Of a DNA stretch of 64,000 bases, positions 1-8,066 are shown piece by piece (the first letter of the stretch is position 1; the number at the start of each line of letters is the position of its first letter). A model generated the notes under the pieces. The model saw only the letters and a program-made list of their open reading frames with translations, had not been told where the DNA came from and did not search any database. The position numbers and the translations under genes were made by a program. Source of the DNA: Streptomyces canus (GTDB lineage: Bacteria; Actinomycetota; Actinomycetes; Streptomycetales; Streptomycetaceae); NCBI RefSeq assembly GCF_001514145.1, contig NZ_KQ948665.1:62001-126000 (forward strand). Direction: 5' to 3'.

Positions 1-3000
1 CGACCGCGGAGCAGCCGGGCAGCGGCGCACAGGTCAAGCCCATCGCCGTGACCAGCGAACCGGGCGCGCTCACCCTCACCCCGGACGCGGACCTGCTCGG
101 CGGGAAGAGCACGGTCTGGCCGCTCTACATCGACCCCTACACCAGCCCGATCACGAGCAAGAAGAGCCACTTCATCACCGTCAAGGAGGGCTGCCCCTCG
201 CAGAGCCCGTACGACGACGCGCAGGACAACGGCGAGGGGGTCGGCTACGAGCACTGGCGCAACTGCTTTGGCCTCAACCGGGCGTACTACGAGCTCAACA
301 TCGGCAACCTCACCAAGTCGATGGTGATCTCCAAGTCCGTCGTCCACCTCACCTCGACCTACGGCGCCTCCTTCGACTGCGACAACGAGACGGGCGTGCG
401 CCTCGCGACGGTGTCGGGAATCAGCAAGAACACCGACTGGGACCACCAGCCGAAGCTCGCCGGCGACGGCTACATCGGTGGTACGCAGAAGGTCAAGAGT
501 TCCAACCTGAGCCAGCACTGCGGCGACCACGACGTCAACTTCAACGTCACGGGCCAGATCAAGAAGCTGGCCGGCAAGGACGACAGCTGGACCTTCGGCC
601 TGTGGGGCAACGAGTCCAAGTCCTCCACCAACTACGACTTCGTGCGGTTCGCGACCAACCCGTACCTGACCACGGTGTTCGACATCGCGCCCTCGGAACC
701 GGACCGGCTGGGCACCACCCCGGCCACGATCAACCCGGCGAGCAACGGCTGCGACGGCGCGGCCGACGGCTGGATCGGTGAGTCGGGGCTCGCCGGCGAC
801 ACCTCCGACATCACGCTGAACGCGCACCTGAACACCGACATGAGCGGGGTCAACCTCCGTGCCCGGTACGAGGTGTGGGACACCAAGACCGCGGACGACG
901 ACGGCGGCTCCACCAGCAAGAGCAAGCCGGTCAGCGGCTGGGTCAGCGACGGCGGCACGACCCGGGTCAACATCGGCTTCAAGGTGGCGGACGGCCACCA
1001 GTACGGCTGGCACGTCAGGGCCGACGACGACACGCTGATGAGCGGCTGGTCGCCGAACTGCTACTTCAAGATCGACCTCAGCGCGCCGAGCATCCCGTCC
1101 TTCACCGACTCGTCCGTCTTCCCGCCGCTCGGCGCCGACCAGGAGCCCACCGGCCACGCCGGTGACCAGGGCGTCAAGATCAAGGTGACCGCGAACGACC
1201 CGACACCCACCGGCTGCACCCGGGGCAGCTGCGTCAGCAGCGGCATCGACCGGTTCGAGTACTCGCTGGACGCCAACATCCCCGGCAGCGGCGCGACCAA
1301 GGTGGACGCCGTCGCCGGCACGGGCGGCACCGCCACCGCGGAGGTCCCGATCGTACTGAGCGCCGCCCAGTGGGGCGCGCACACGCTCTACGTCCGGGCG
1401 GTCGACAACGCGGGCAACACCCAGGGCACCGTGGGGCAGTACAGCTTCTTCGCCCCCTGGAACCCGAAGACCAAGGTCACCGCCGGTGACCTCGACGGCG
1501 ACGCCGTCCCCGACCTCGCCGCCCCCACCCGCGACGGCGACCTCGTCCTGGTCCGCGGCAACGCCGATCCGGCCGCTCCCCCCACCACGATGTCGACCAA
1601 GGCGCAGAGCCCGGACGGCACCGGCTGGGACAACTATCTGGTCGCCCACCGCGGCACTGCCACCGGCAGCAACGTCGACGACCTGTTCGCCTACAACAAG
1701 ACGACCCACGAGCTGTACCTCTACGCCAACGACGCCGTCACTCCCGGCGGGCGTGCCGGGCACTTCACCCTGACCCAGAACGTCGTTGCGATCCGCACCT
1801 CGGACTCTTGCCCCGCGAAGGGCTCGGACGGCACCTGGGACAACGTCACGCAGATCCTGGCGCCCGGCAAGCTGGCCCAGTACGCGGACGTTCCCGACTT
1901 GATCACCGTCGACAAGGGTGAACTCTGGTACTACCCGGGAACCTTCCAGGCCGGCTGCAACCTCGGCCAGGGCGTGAAGATCGGTACCGGTGACTGGTCC
2001 GACACCACCCTGCTCGCCCCCGGCACCGTGGGCGGCGTCCCGACCCTGTGGGTCCGTGACAACGCCACCGGCGCGGTCAGCAGCTTCCCGCTGACCTTCT
2101 CCGCAGGGGTGCCGACCAGCAAGCTGGCCGCCCCGCGGCACGCGCCGCTGGTCTCCGGCGTGCTCGACACCGGCAACAAGAACCTCTGCCTGGACATCGC
2201 CGGCTCTCGCACCACCAACGGCACCGCGGCGCAGGTGTACACCTGCAACGGCAGCGACGCCCAGAACGTCACCCTCGGCACCGACCACACCGTGCACGTC
2301 ATCGGCAAGTGCCTGGACGTCACCAAGGGCGGCACCGACAACGGCACTGAAGTGCAACTATTCCAGTGCAACAACTCCGGCTCCCAGGAGTGGGTCCCGG
2401 GCCCGTACCAGGGCACGCTCAAGAACCCGCAGTCCGGCCGCTGCCTCGCCGACCCCGCCGGTAACCGCAACCCCCGCACCCAGGTCGTCATCTGGGACTG
2501 CAAGAACATCGCCGACCAGAAGTGGGCCGCCGACAACGGCAATGTGCTGCCCGCCGCCCAGCCGGTGCTCCCGGTCGGCGTCGGCGAGCAGGACTACCCA
2601 ACCGTTGCCTCTCCGGGCGACGTGCAGGGCACCGGCTTCCCGGCGCTGTACGCCGCCTCCCGTTCCGGCCGGATGATCGAGTACCCGGGCGCCGCGGCCG
2701 ACGGCGGCCTGGCACAGTTCACCGCCCCGGTGAGCATCGGTCACGTCCACCGGCCCGCCGACTGGTGGAAGCTGGACGGCACCGCCGACAGCGTTCGGCC
2801 CGCCAACGGCCTCACCCTGAACGGCGGTGCCGCCGTGACCGCCGATGCCGCACGGGGCAGCGCGCTCGCCCTGAATGGCAGCACCGGCTACGCGGCCACG
2901 TCGGGCACCGTGCTCGACACCAGCCGCAGCTACACCGTCTCGGCCTGGGCCAACCTCAGCAGCCTGAGCGGGAACTCCACCTTCGTCTCGCAGTCCGGCA

Positions 3001-3410
3001 CCAGCGCCAACGGCCTCCAGCTGTACTACTCCAGCGGCGCGCATGGCTTCGCCTTCGGCCACGCCCACGCGGACAACACGGAGGGCGACTTCACCAGTGC
3101 GTACGGGCCCGACACGGGGGCACAGAGCCCGAAGACCAACACGTGGTTGCACCTCGTCGGCGTCTTCGACGCCGACACGCAGCAGTTGCGTCTCTACGTG
3201 AATGACGACCTGGCCGCCACCGCCGCCTACGAGGGGACGGTCTGGAACGCGACCGGGCCGGTGCAGATCGGGCGCAGGATCGCAGTGGGCCGCTACGGGG
3301 AGTACACCGCCGGCAAGGTGGCCGACGTACAGCTCTTCACCGAGGCACTCACTCCGGGCGGTGTCACCTCACTCGGCAGGAACCGCCCGGTTCCCACCCA
3401 GCTCGGCTGA
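1..3410 (+). CDS. Secreted lectin/LamG repeat protein, 5' end outside window
   Basis: The reading frame is open to the left edge, so the start and any signal peptide are missing; the GTG at 48 is only the first start codon inside the window. The visible ~1120+ residues are modular. First comes a region rich in Cys and Asn (about 55-215) with the look of a cell-surface beta-sandwich. Two Ig/Fn3-like segments follow (about 255-470, including 'YVRAVDNAGN'). Next is an FG-GAP/VCBS-like stretch starting 'GDLDGDAVPDL' (about 480-700). A ricin-type beta-trefoil lectin follows (about 710-850) with three C...QxW-like repeats ending 'SQEW' and 'DQKW'. A LamG/concanavalin-like domain closes the protein (about 905-1110, 'WWKLDGTADS'). 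Such proteins are exported and bind polysaccharide; no catalytic domain is visible. A strong hairpin follows the stop codon. The domain calls are recognition by eye, not a profile search. Confidence 0.8.
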   Translation, partial: TAEQPGSGAQVKPIAVTSEPGALTLTPDADLLGGKSTVWPLYIDPYTSPITSKKSHFITVKEGCPSQSPYDDAQDNGEGVGYEHWRNCFGLNRAYYELNIGNLTKSMVISKSVVHLTSTYGASFDCDNETGVRLATVSGISKNTDWDHQPKLAGDGYIGGTQKVKSSNLSQHCGDHDVNFNVTGQIKKLAGKDDSWTFGLWGNESKSSTNYDFVRFATNPYLTTVFDIAPSEPDRLGTTPATINPASNGCDGAADGWIGESGLAGDTSDITLNAHLNTDMSGVNLRARYEVWDTKTADDDGGSTSKSKPVSGWVSDGGTTRVNIGFKVADGHQYGWHVRADDDTLMSGWSPNCYFKIDLSAPSIPSFTDSSVFPPLGADQEPTGHAGDQGVKIKVTANDPTPTGCTRGSCVSSGIDRFEYSLDANIPGSGATKVDAVAGTGGTATAEVPIVLSAAQWGAHTLYVRAVDNAGNTQGTVGQYSFFAPWNPKTKVTAGDLDGDAVPDLAAPTRDGDLVLVRGNADPAAPPTTMSTKAQSPDGTGWDNYLVAHRGTATGSNVDDLFAYNKTTHELYLYANDAVTPGGRAGHFTLTQNVVAIRTSDSCPAKGSDGTWDNVTQILAPGKLAQYADVPDLITVDKGELWYYPGTFQAGCNLGQGVKIGTGDWSDTTLLAPGTVGGVPTLWVRDNATGAVSSFPLTFSAGVPTSKLAAPRHAPLVSGVLDTGNKNLCLDIAGSRTTNGTAAQVYTCNGSDAQNVTLGTDHTVHVIGKCLDVTKGGTDNGTEVQLFQCNNSGSQEWVPGPYQGTLKNPQSGRCLADPAGNRNPRTQVVIWDCKNIADQKWAADNGNVLPAAQPVLPVGVGEQDYPTVASPGDVQGTGFPALYAASRSGRMIEYPGAAADGGLAQFTAPVSIGHVHRPADWWKLDGTADSVRPANGLTLNGGAAVTADAARGSALALNGSTGYAATSGTVLDTSRSYTVSAWANLSSLSGNSTFVSQSGTSANGLQLYYSSGAHGFAFGHAHADNTEGDFTSAYGPDTGAQSPKTNTWLHLVGVFDADTQQLRLYVNDDLAATAAYEGTVWNATGPVQIGRRIAVGRYGEYTAGKVADVQLFTEALTPGGVTSLGRNRPVPTQLG

Positions 3411-3428
3411 GTCCGGGGTGTTGCACAC

Positions 3429-3468
3429 GGCGCCCGCCCACCCATGGGCTGGGGGTGGGCGGGGCGCC
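3429..3468 (+). terminator. Hairpin after the LamG protein gene
   Basis: A 15-bp near-perfect GC stem (GGCGCCCGCCCACCC pairing with the arm at 3453-3468) sits 19 nt after the stop codon at 3410. There is no clear T-tract, as is usual in Streptomyces. The next ~180 bases (3469-3647) hold nothing I can identify. Confidence 0.6.
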
Positions 3469-3647
3469 GGGCCTGTCTCCTGGTGGCTCGCCTCGACGAC
3501 GGTTCACAGGACGACGCTCCAGGCGGTCCCGCAGGCGAGGCCGCACCCATGCGGTGGCCAGGTGCCTCTGCTTCCACCACCCCCCCGGCCGGGCCGTCCG
3601 GAGGCCGTCGGGCCCGGCATCGCTGCTCTCCGCGCCAGGTCAGGACG

Positions 3648-3920
3648 TCAGCGGTGCGGCGTGTACTCGTGGACCGCGTCCAGAAGTTGTCGGGGGGTTG
3701 ACCATGGCGTGCCCGGTGACGGTGGGCACGGTCTCGTTCCCGTCCGCCACGGAGCGGACGAACGCCGCTGCGTCTCGTCCCGCCAGATGTTCCGCCTGGT
3801 GTAGCGCAGGAGGGTGATGAGCAGGCTCAGCCGCAGGTTCATACAGAACACGCAGCCGGGCCTTCAGTGCATCACGACGCCGTCGCTTTCCTCGTACGGT
3901 GCTGCTGTCCCTGGCGGCTG
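3648..3920 (-). pseudogene. Broken mycoredoxin/glutaredoxin-like gene
   Basis: Read on the minus strand in three successive frames, this stretch gives the parts of an actinobacterial glutaredoxin-like protein. The order is a lead-in ending 'GVVMH', then a stop where Trp is expected, then 'RPGCVFCMNLRLSL' with a CxxC redox site, then 'YTRRNIWRDE'. A frameshift leads to 'AAAFVRSVADGNETVPTVT' and 'HAMVNP', and a second shift leads to 'RQLLDAVHEYTPHR' and a stop at 3648. From memory, intact family members read continuously as W-R-P-G-C-x-x-C, then N-I-W-x-D, A-x-F-V-R, N-E-T-V-P-T-V and V-N-P. The defects seen are one nonsense codon (TGA at 3866-3864, probably from TGG), a frameshift near 3775-3780 and another near 3690. 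The 5' limit is approximate. It lies next to other decayed genes. Confidence 0.75.
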
Positions 3921-3931
3921 GAACTGTCGGC

Positions 3932-4366
3932 CTAGTGGACGCAGGGGCCGGTGCCTCGGGGCATGGCCAGGATCTCGCGGCCGCGGTCCGGGGTGATCAT
4001 CTGGCCCAGGACCGGGTCGGCGAACAGGGATATCGGGGCGATTTGGTCCTCGCACACCGGGTGCCACAGGCGTAACGCCGCACGGAGTTCGGGCCAGGCT
4101 TCGTCACACAGGCGGGCGCGGGCCGTGCGGACCTTGGCGGGGTCGGACAGTGGGTCGGGTTCGGGCCGCGGGCCGTCGTCCGCGTACAGGGTGACGACGA
4201 TCGGCCCCGTACGGATCGGTGGCTCGTCGTGAGTCTGGAACGCCGGGTGCCCGGCGAGGCGGTCGACGACGGCGTGCACGGCCGCGTCGAACTCAGGCCC
4301 GCCGAAAGCGAGCCGGAAGCCCGGCTCGGCCGTCCGGGCCTGGTAGTCGGCGACGACCGCTCGCAC
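3932..4366 (-). CDS. Hypothetical ORF, probably 5'-truncated
   Basis: I do not recognise this protein. From the GTG at 4366 it encodes about 144 residues. The composition is plausible for a soluble protein, with a long run of conserved-looking sequence ('GPIVVTLYADDGPRPEPDP', 'CEDQIAPISLFADPVLGQ') and strong G/C at third positions. The frame stays open up to 4537, but upstream of about 4412 it is antisense-like noise, because the DNA there belongs to the AbiEii-like remnant in another frame. This suggests a deletion fused the end of an unrelated gene to the toxin remnant and removed its own start. It contains a TTA codon (L in 'AALRLW'). It may be untranslated. Confidence 0.35.
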   Translation of the reverse strand: MRAVVADYQARTAEPGFRLAFGGPEFDAAVHAVVDRLAGHPAFQTHDEPPIRTGPIVVTLYADDGPRPEPDPLSDPAKVRTARARLCDEAWPELRAALRLWHPVCEDQIAPISLFADPVLGQMITPDRGREILAMPRGTGPCVH

Positions 4367-4411
4367 AGGTGCGGGCGCGTACTCCTTGAGCCGCGGCAGG
4401 GGCCGCAGGGG

Positions 4412-4553
4412 GTGATGCGGCCAGGCGGTAGAGGAACCGTTCGAGGACGTACTCGACCATGACTTCGTCCGTGGACCGGCTGGTGCGGCGGGCCAGGTTG
4501 CGTAGATCGTTGCAGACGCGGCCGGCCGTGGTGTCACGGGTGGGGTTGGCCAT
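4412..4553 (-). pseudogene. AbiEii-type toxin N-terminal remnant
   Basis: The frame starts with an ATG at 4553 that overlaps the stop of the upstream antitoxin gene (TGATG), the arrangement expected of a two-gene AbiE operon. The first ~46 residues ('RVCNDLRNLARRTSRSTDEV', 'YVLERFLYRLAAS') match my memory of the N-terminus of actinobacterial AbiEii/AbiGii nucleotidyltransferase toxins. After 'RLAAS' the similarity stops: the nucleotidyltransferase core (GG/GS and D-x-D motifs) that should follow is absent. The frame runs on as Pro/Ala/Arg noise to 4293. The toxin is therefore a remnant with no catalytic part, cut at about 4410-4420. Confidence 0.6.
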
Positions 4554-5104
4554 CAGGCGAGCACCGCCTCAACGGAAGGGCGGATAACGGAGAGAGCGCC
4601 CAACTCGCGTGTGACATACGGGAGTTGGCTGACCCCGTCACGGCCGCTTCGACGCAGGTAGGGGCCAAGTGCGGAGAGAGCGAGGGTCTCACCGATGCGG
4701 CTTCGGTGGCGCATCGCGTCAACGACGCTGCGGGGGGTGTTGTACATGGGGATGGTCTCTCCGGGGGCTGCTTCGAACCGCTCGACGCCGAGAGTGAAGG
4801 TCGTTGGGGCGTACTGCGCCACTACGGTCGGCGGGTAGGAAATCGTGGGGCGGCGTGTGCCGCGCGGCACGGCGATGTGTACCGCTGCCGGGATGTCGTC
4901 GATCAGCTCGTGCAGGGCCAGGGCGGACTCGTCACACACGACAGCGCGAGGAGCCCGTGCGCACACAGCCAGCAGATCTGCGTGCGCGGTCTCCGGTGCG
5001 TCTGCCCGTCGGTAGACCCCCCGGGACAGTTCGTCTATCTCTCCCTTGGCAACCAAGGACGCCAGATCGCGAGAGGAGAGCAGGACCTGACGCGCAGTAC
5101 TCAT
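4553..5104 (-). CDS. AbiEi-family type IV antitoxin / transcriptional regulator
   Basis: About 183 residues from the ATG at 5104. The N-terminus ('LLSSRDLASLVAKGEIDELS', then 'RGVYRRADAP') is the recognition-helix and wing part of an AbiEi winged helix. The rest ('RAPRAVVCDESALALHELID', 'PAAVHIAVPRGTRRP', 'PRSVVDAMRHRSRIGETLAL', 'YLRRSGRDG') is the usual AbiEi C-terminal domain. The first ~15-20 residues of the winged helix seem missing compared with relatives. A longer in-frame start at 5206 exists, but its extra residues do not resemble the family and it would place the operator inside the gene. Known AbiEi proteins repress their own operon by binding inverted repeats; a matching repeat overlaps this start codon. 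The partner toxin is reduced to a stub, so this is probably an orphan regulator. Confidence 0.7.
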   Translation of the reverse strand: MSTARQVLLSSRDLASLVAKGEIDELSRGVYRRADAPETAHADLLAVCARAPRAVVCDESALALHELIDDIPAAVHIAVPRGTRRPTISYPPTVVAQYAPTTFTLGVERFEAAPGETIPMYNTPRSVVDAMRHRSRIGETLALSALGPYLRRSGRDGVSQLPYVTRELGALSVIRPSVEAVLA

Positions 5105-5153
5105 GTATCGAATGGTGCCCCTCTGGAGGCTTGAGGGGATCGATTTGATACAT
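5103..5153. promoter_or_regulatory. Inverted-repeat operator at the antitoxin start
   Basis: ATGTATCGAAT (5103-5113) and ATTTGATACAT (5143-5153) form an inverted repeat with 10 of 11 positions matching, separated by 29 bp. The inner arm covers the antitoxin start codon. AbiEi antitoxins are known to autorepress through such repeats; the assignment to this protein is inference. Confidence 0.55.
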
Positions 5154-5244
5154 CCTGACGGCGGTCGGCGCTCAGGGCGGATCGGAACGGTGATCGAGGA
5201 AGTCACGAACCCCCAGGCCAGGCTTCCATCCTGTGAGATTTCCT

Positions 5245-5296
5245 GGGGACTTTTCGGGGACTTTTAAGCCTGTCCCAGGGACTTCTCGGGGATTTT
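5245..5296. repeat. Iterated GGGGACTTTT-type direct repeats
   Basis: Four copies of a ~10-bp unit: GGGGACTTTT at 5245 and 5256 (11-bp period), then degenerate copies AGGGACTTCT at about 5277 and CGGGGATTTT at 5287. The block is AT-richer than its surroundings and lies between the decayed toxin-antitoxin patch and the sdaA terminator. Its function is unknown. Confidence 0.5.
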
Positions 5297-5314
5297 CCGC
5301 CGAGTAAGCAGGGA

Positions 5315-5359
5315 AGGCCCCGACAGCACTGAAAGACACGAACGTGCTGTTCAGGGCCT
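5315..5359 (-). terminator. Terminator of the gcv-glyA-sdaA operon
   Basis: AGGCCC-CG-ACAGCAC (5315-5329) pairs with GTGCTGT-TCA-GGGCCT (5344-5359), giving a stem with a small internal loop. It starts 7 nt past the sdaA stop codon on the minus strand. Confidence 0.6.
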
Positions 5360-5365
5360 GTTACC

Positions 5366-6733
5366 TCAGCACTCGATGATGTTCACAGCCAACCCGCCCC
5401 GCGCCGTCTCCTTGTACTTCACGCTCATGTCGGCCCCGGTCTCCTTCATCGTCTTGATGACCTTGTCGAGGGACACCTTGTGCGAGCCGTCCCCCCGCAG
5501 GGCCATCTTCGCCGCCGTGACCGCCTTGACCGCGGCCATGCCGTTGCGTTCGATGCAGGGGATCTGGACCAGCCCGCCGACCGGGTCGCACGTCAGACCC
5601 AGGTTGTGCTCCATGCCGATCTCGGCGGCGTTCTCGACCTGTTCGGGGGAGCCGCCGAGGACCTCGGCGAGGGCGCCCGCGGCCATCGAGCAGGCCGAGC
5701 CGACCTCGCCCTGGCAGCCGACCTCCGCGCCGGAGATGGACGCGTTCTCCTTGAAGAGCATGCCGATCGCACCGGCGGCCAGCATGAACCGGACCACGCC
5801 CTCCTCGTCGGCGCCCGGCACGAAGTTCATGTAGTAGTGGAGCACCGCGGGGATGATGCCGGCGGCCCCGTTGGTCGGGGCGGTCACCACCCGTCCGCCC
5901 GCCGCGTTCTCCTCGTTCACCGCCATCGCGTACAGCGTGATCCACTCCATGGAGTGCGCCAACGGATCGCCCTCGGCGCGGAGTTGGCGGGCGGTGACGG
6001 CGGCCCTGCGGCGCACCTTGAGCCCGCCGGGCAGGATGCCCTCACGGGACATGCCCCGCGACACGCACGCCCGCATGACCTCCCAGATCTCCAGCAGTCC
6101 GGTGCGGATCTCGTCCTCGGTGCGCCAGGCGCGTTCGTTCTCCAGCATCAGGGCGGAGATCGACAGCCCGGTCTCCTTCGTCAGCCGCAGCAGCTCGTCG
6201 CCGGTGCGGAAGGGGTACTTCAGCACCGTGTCGTCGAGCTTGATCCGGTCCGCACCCACCGCGTCCTGGTCGACGACGAACCCGCCGCCCACCGAGTAGT
6301 AGGTCTTCGACATGAGCTCGGCGCCCGAGGCGTCGTACGCCCACACCGTCATGCCGTTCGCGTGGTAGGGGAGTGTCTTGCGGCGGTGCAGGACCAGGTC
6401 GTCGTCGAAGGAGAAGGGGATCTCGCGCTCGCCGAGCAGCTTCAGGACGCCCGCGGCCTTGATCTCCGCCACCCGGTCGTCCGCGTTCTCCACGTCCACC
6501 GTGCGCGGGGAGGCCCCCTCCAGGCCGAGCAGCACCGCCTTCGGGGTGCCGTGGCCGTGACCGGTCGCGCCCAGGGAGCCATAGAGCTCGCAGCGCACCG
6601 AGGCGACGGAGGACAGCAGCTCCTCGTTGCGCAGGCGGCGGGCGAACATACGGGCCGCGCGCATCGGGCCGACCGTGTGGGAGCTGGACGGGCCGATGCC
6701 GATCGAGAACAGGTCGAAGACCGAGATGGCCAC
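5366..6733 (-). CDS. sdaA: L-serine dehydratase (iron-sulfur, single-chain)
   Basis: Deaminates L-serine to pyruvate and ammonia. 455 residues from a GTG at 6733, preceded by GGAG five bases upstream; the open frame runs on upstream into glyA, but the family starts 'AISVFDLFSIGIGPSSSHTV' as here. The N-terminal beta domain contains 'GPSSSHTVGPMRAA'. The C-terminal alpha domain carries the Cys residues expected to hold the [4Fe-4S] cluster ('EVGCQGEVGSACSM', 'LTCDPVGG', 'IPCIERNG', about residues 337-392). The length is normal for single-chain enzymes. It is the last gene of a riboswitch-led operon and lies 56 bp after glyA. Placing a serine-degrading enzyme under glycine control lets glycine excess drain through serine to pyruvate (inference). 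Confidence 0.95.
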   Translation of the reverse strand: MAISVFDLFSIGIGPSSSHTVGPMRAARMFARRLRNEELLSSVASVRCELYGSLGATGHGHGTPKAVLLGLEGASPRTVDVENADDRVAEIKAAGVLKLLGEREIPFSFDDDLVLHRRKTLPYHANGMTVWAYDASGAELMSKTYYSVGGGFVVDQDAVGADRIKLDDTVLKYPFRTGDELLRLTKETGLSISALMLENERAWRTEDEIRTGLLEIWEVMRACVSRGMSREGILPGGLKVRRRAAVTARQLRAEGDPLAHSMEWITLYAMAVNEENAAGGRVVTAPTNGAAGIIPAVLHYYMNFVPGADEEGVVRFMLAAGAIGMLFKENASISGAEVGCQGEVGSACSMAAGALAEVLGGSPEQVENAAEIGMEHNLGLTCDPVGGLVQIPCIERNGMAAVKAVTAAKMALRGDGSHKVSLDKVIKTMKETGADMSVKYKETARGGLAVNIIEC

Positions 6734-6789
6734 GGGCACTCCTTCAAAGAGGGTGGGGGCACACGTCGTCGGGTGCCCCCACCGTGGAA

Positions 6790-8052
6790 CTACTTGTTCA
6801 GGCCGGGGTACAGCGGGTGCTTGTCGGCAAGGGCCTTCACCCGGGCCTTGAGCGACTCCACGTCGTACGACGGCTTCAGCGCCGAAGCGATGACGTCCGC
6901 GACCTCGGTGAAGTCCTCGGCCGTGAAGCCGCGGGTGGCCAGGGCGGGCGTGCCGATCCGCAGCCCCGACGTCACCATCGGCGGGCGCGGGTCGTTCGGG
7001 ACGGCGTTGCGGTTGACCGTGATGCCGACCTCGTGGAGACGGTCCTCGGCCTGCCGGCCGTCCAGTTCGGACTCGCGCAGGTCGACGAGGATGAGGTGGA
7101 CGTCGGTGCCGCCGGAGAGCACGTCGACCCCGGCCTCCCGGGCGTCGTCGGCCGTCAGACGCTCGGCGAGGATGCGCGCACCGTCCACCGTACGCCGCTG
7201 GCGCTCCTTGAACTCCTCCGAGGCCGCCACCTTGAAGGACACCGCCTTCGCCGCGATCACGTGCTCCAGGGGACCGCCCTGGAAGCCCGGGAAGACGGAG
7301 GAGTTCAGCTTCTTCGCGAACTCCTTCTTCGCGAGGATGATCCCGCCGCGCGGTCCGCCCAGCGTCTTGTGGGTGGTGGAGGTGACCACGTCCGCGTACT
7401 CGACGGGGTTCGGGTGCAGCCCCGCCGCCACCAGGCCCGCGAAGTGGGCCATGTCGACCCACAGATACGCCCCGACCTCGTCGGCGATCCGGCGGAACTC
7501 CGCGAAGTCCAGCTGCCGCGGGTACGCCGACCAGCCGGCGATGATCACCTTGGGCCGGTGCTCCTTGGCGAGCTTCTCCAGCTCGGCCATGTCGACGAGA
7601 CCCGCCTCGTCCACGTGGTACGCGACCACGTCGAACTGCTTGCCGGAGAAGTTCAGCCGCATCCCGTGGGTCAGGTGGCCGCCGTGCGCCAGGTCCAGAC
7701 CCAGGATCGTGTCGCCGGGCTGCGCCAGCGCGAACAGGGCGGCCTGGTTCGCGGAGGCACCGGAGTGGGGCTGCACGTTGGCGTACTCGGCGCCGAACAG
7801 CTCCTTCAGACGGTCGATCGCGATCTGCTCGGCCACGTCGACGTGCTCACAGCCGCCGTAGTAGCGGCGGCCGGGATAGCCCTCGGCGTACTTGTTGGTG
7901 AGGACCGAGCCCTGCGCCTCCATGACGGCGAGCGGGGCGAAGTTCTCCGACGCGATCATCTCGAGGGTGGACTGCTGACGGTCCAGCTCGGCGTCGACCG
8001 CGGCGGCGATCTCCGGGTCGAGCTCGTGCAGGGGCGTGTTCAGTGCGGACAT
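6790..8052 (-). CDS. glyA: Serine hydroxymethyltransferase
   Basis: PLP enzyme interconverting glycine plus 5,10-methylene-THF with serine plus THF. 420 residues, normal length, from the ATG at 8052. Visible motifs are 'EMIASENFAPLAVMEAQGS' near the start, 'NKYAEGYPGRRYYGGCE', and the PLP-lysine segment 'TSTTHKTLGGPRGG' (Lys about 229). It lies 14 bp after gcvH and is co-transcribed from the glycine riboswitch region. With GcvT/H upstream and SdaA downstream, the operon turns glycine into one-carbon units and pyruvate. Streptomyces genomes usually carry a second glyA elsewhere, so this is probably the catabolic copy (inference). Confidence 0.97.
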   Translation of the reverse strand: MSALNTPLHELDPEIAAAVDAELDRQQSTLEMIASENFAPLAVMEAQGSVLTNKYAEGYPGRRYYGGCEHVDVAEQIAIDRLKELFGAEYANVQPHSGASANQAALFALAQPGDTILGLDLAHGGHLTHGMRLNFSGKQFDVVAYHVDEAGLVDMAELEKLAKEHRPKVIIAGWSAYPRQLDFAEFRRIADEVGAYLWVDMAHFAGLVAAGLHPNPVEYADVVTSTTHKTLGGPRGGIILAKKEFAKKLNSSVFPGFQGGPLEHVIAAKAVSFKVAASEEFKERQRRTVDGARILAERLTADDAREAGVDVLSGGTDVHLILVDLRESELDGRQAEDRLHEVGITVNRNAVPNDPRPPMVTSGLRIGTPALATRGFTAEDFTEVADVIASALKPSYDVESLKARVKALADKHPLYPGLNK

Positions 8053-8066
8053 CGGGTGCGGACTCC

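Noticed and set aside
5480..7861. 793-residue plus-strand frame across sdaA and glyA
   Set aside because: Antisense shadow over two intact enzymes with Arg/His/Gly-rich composition.
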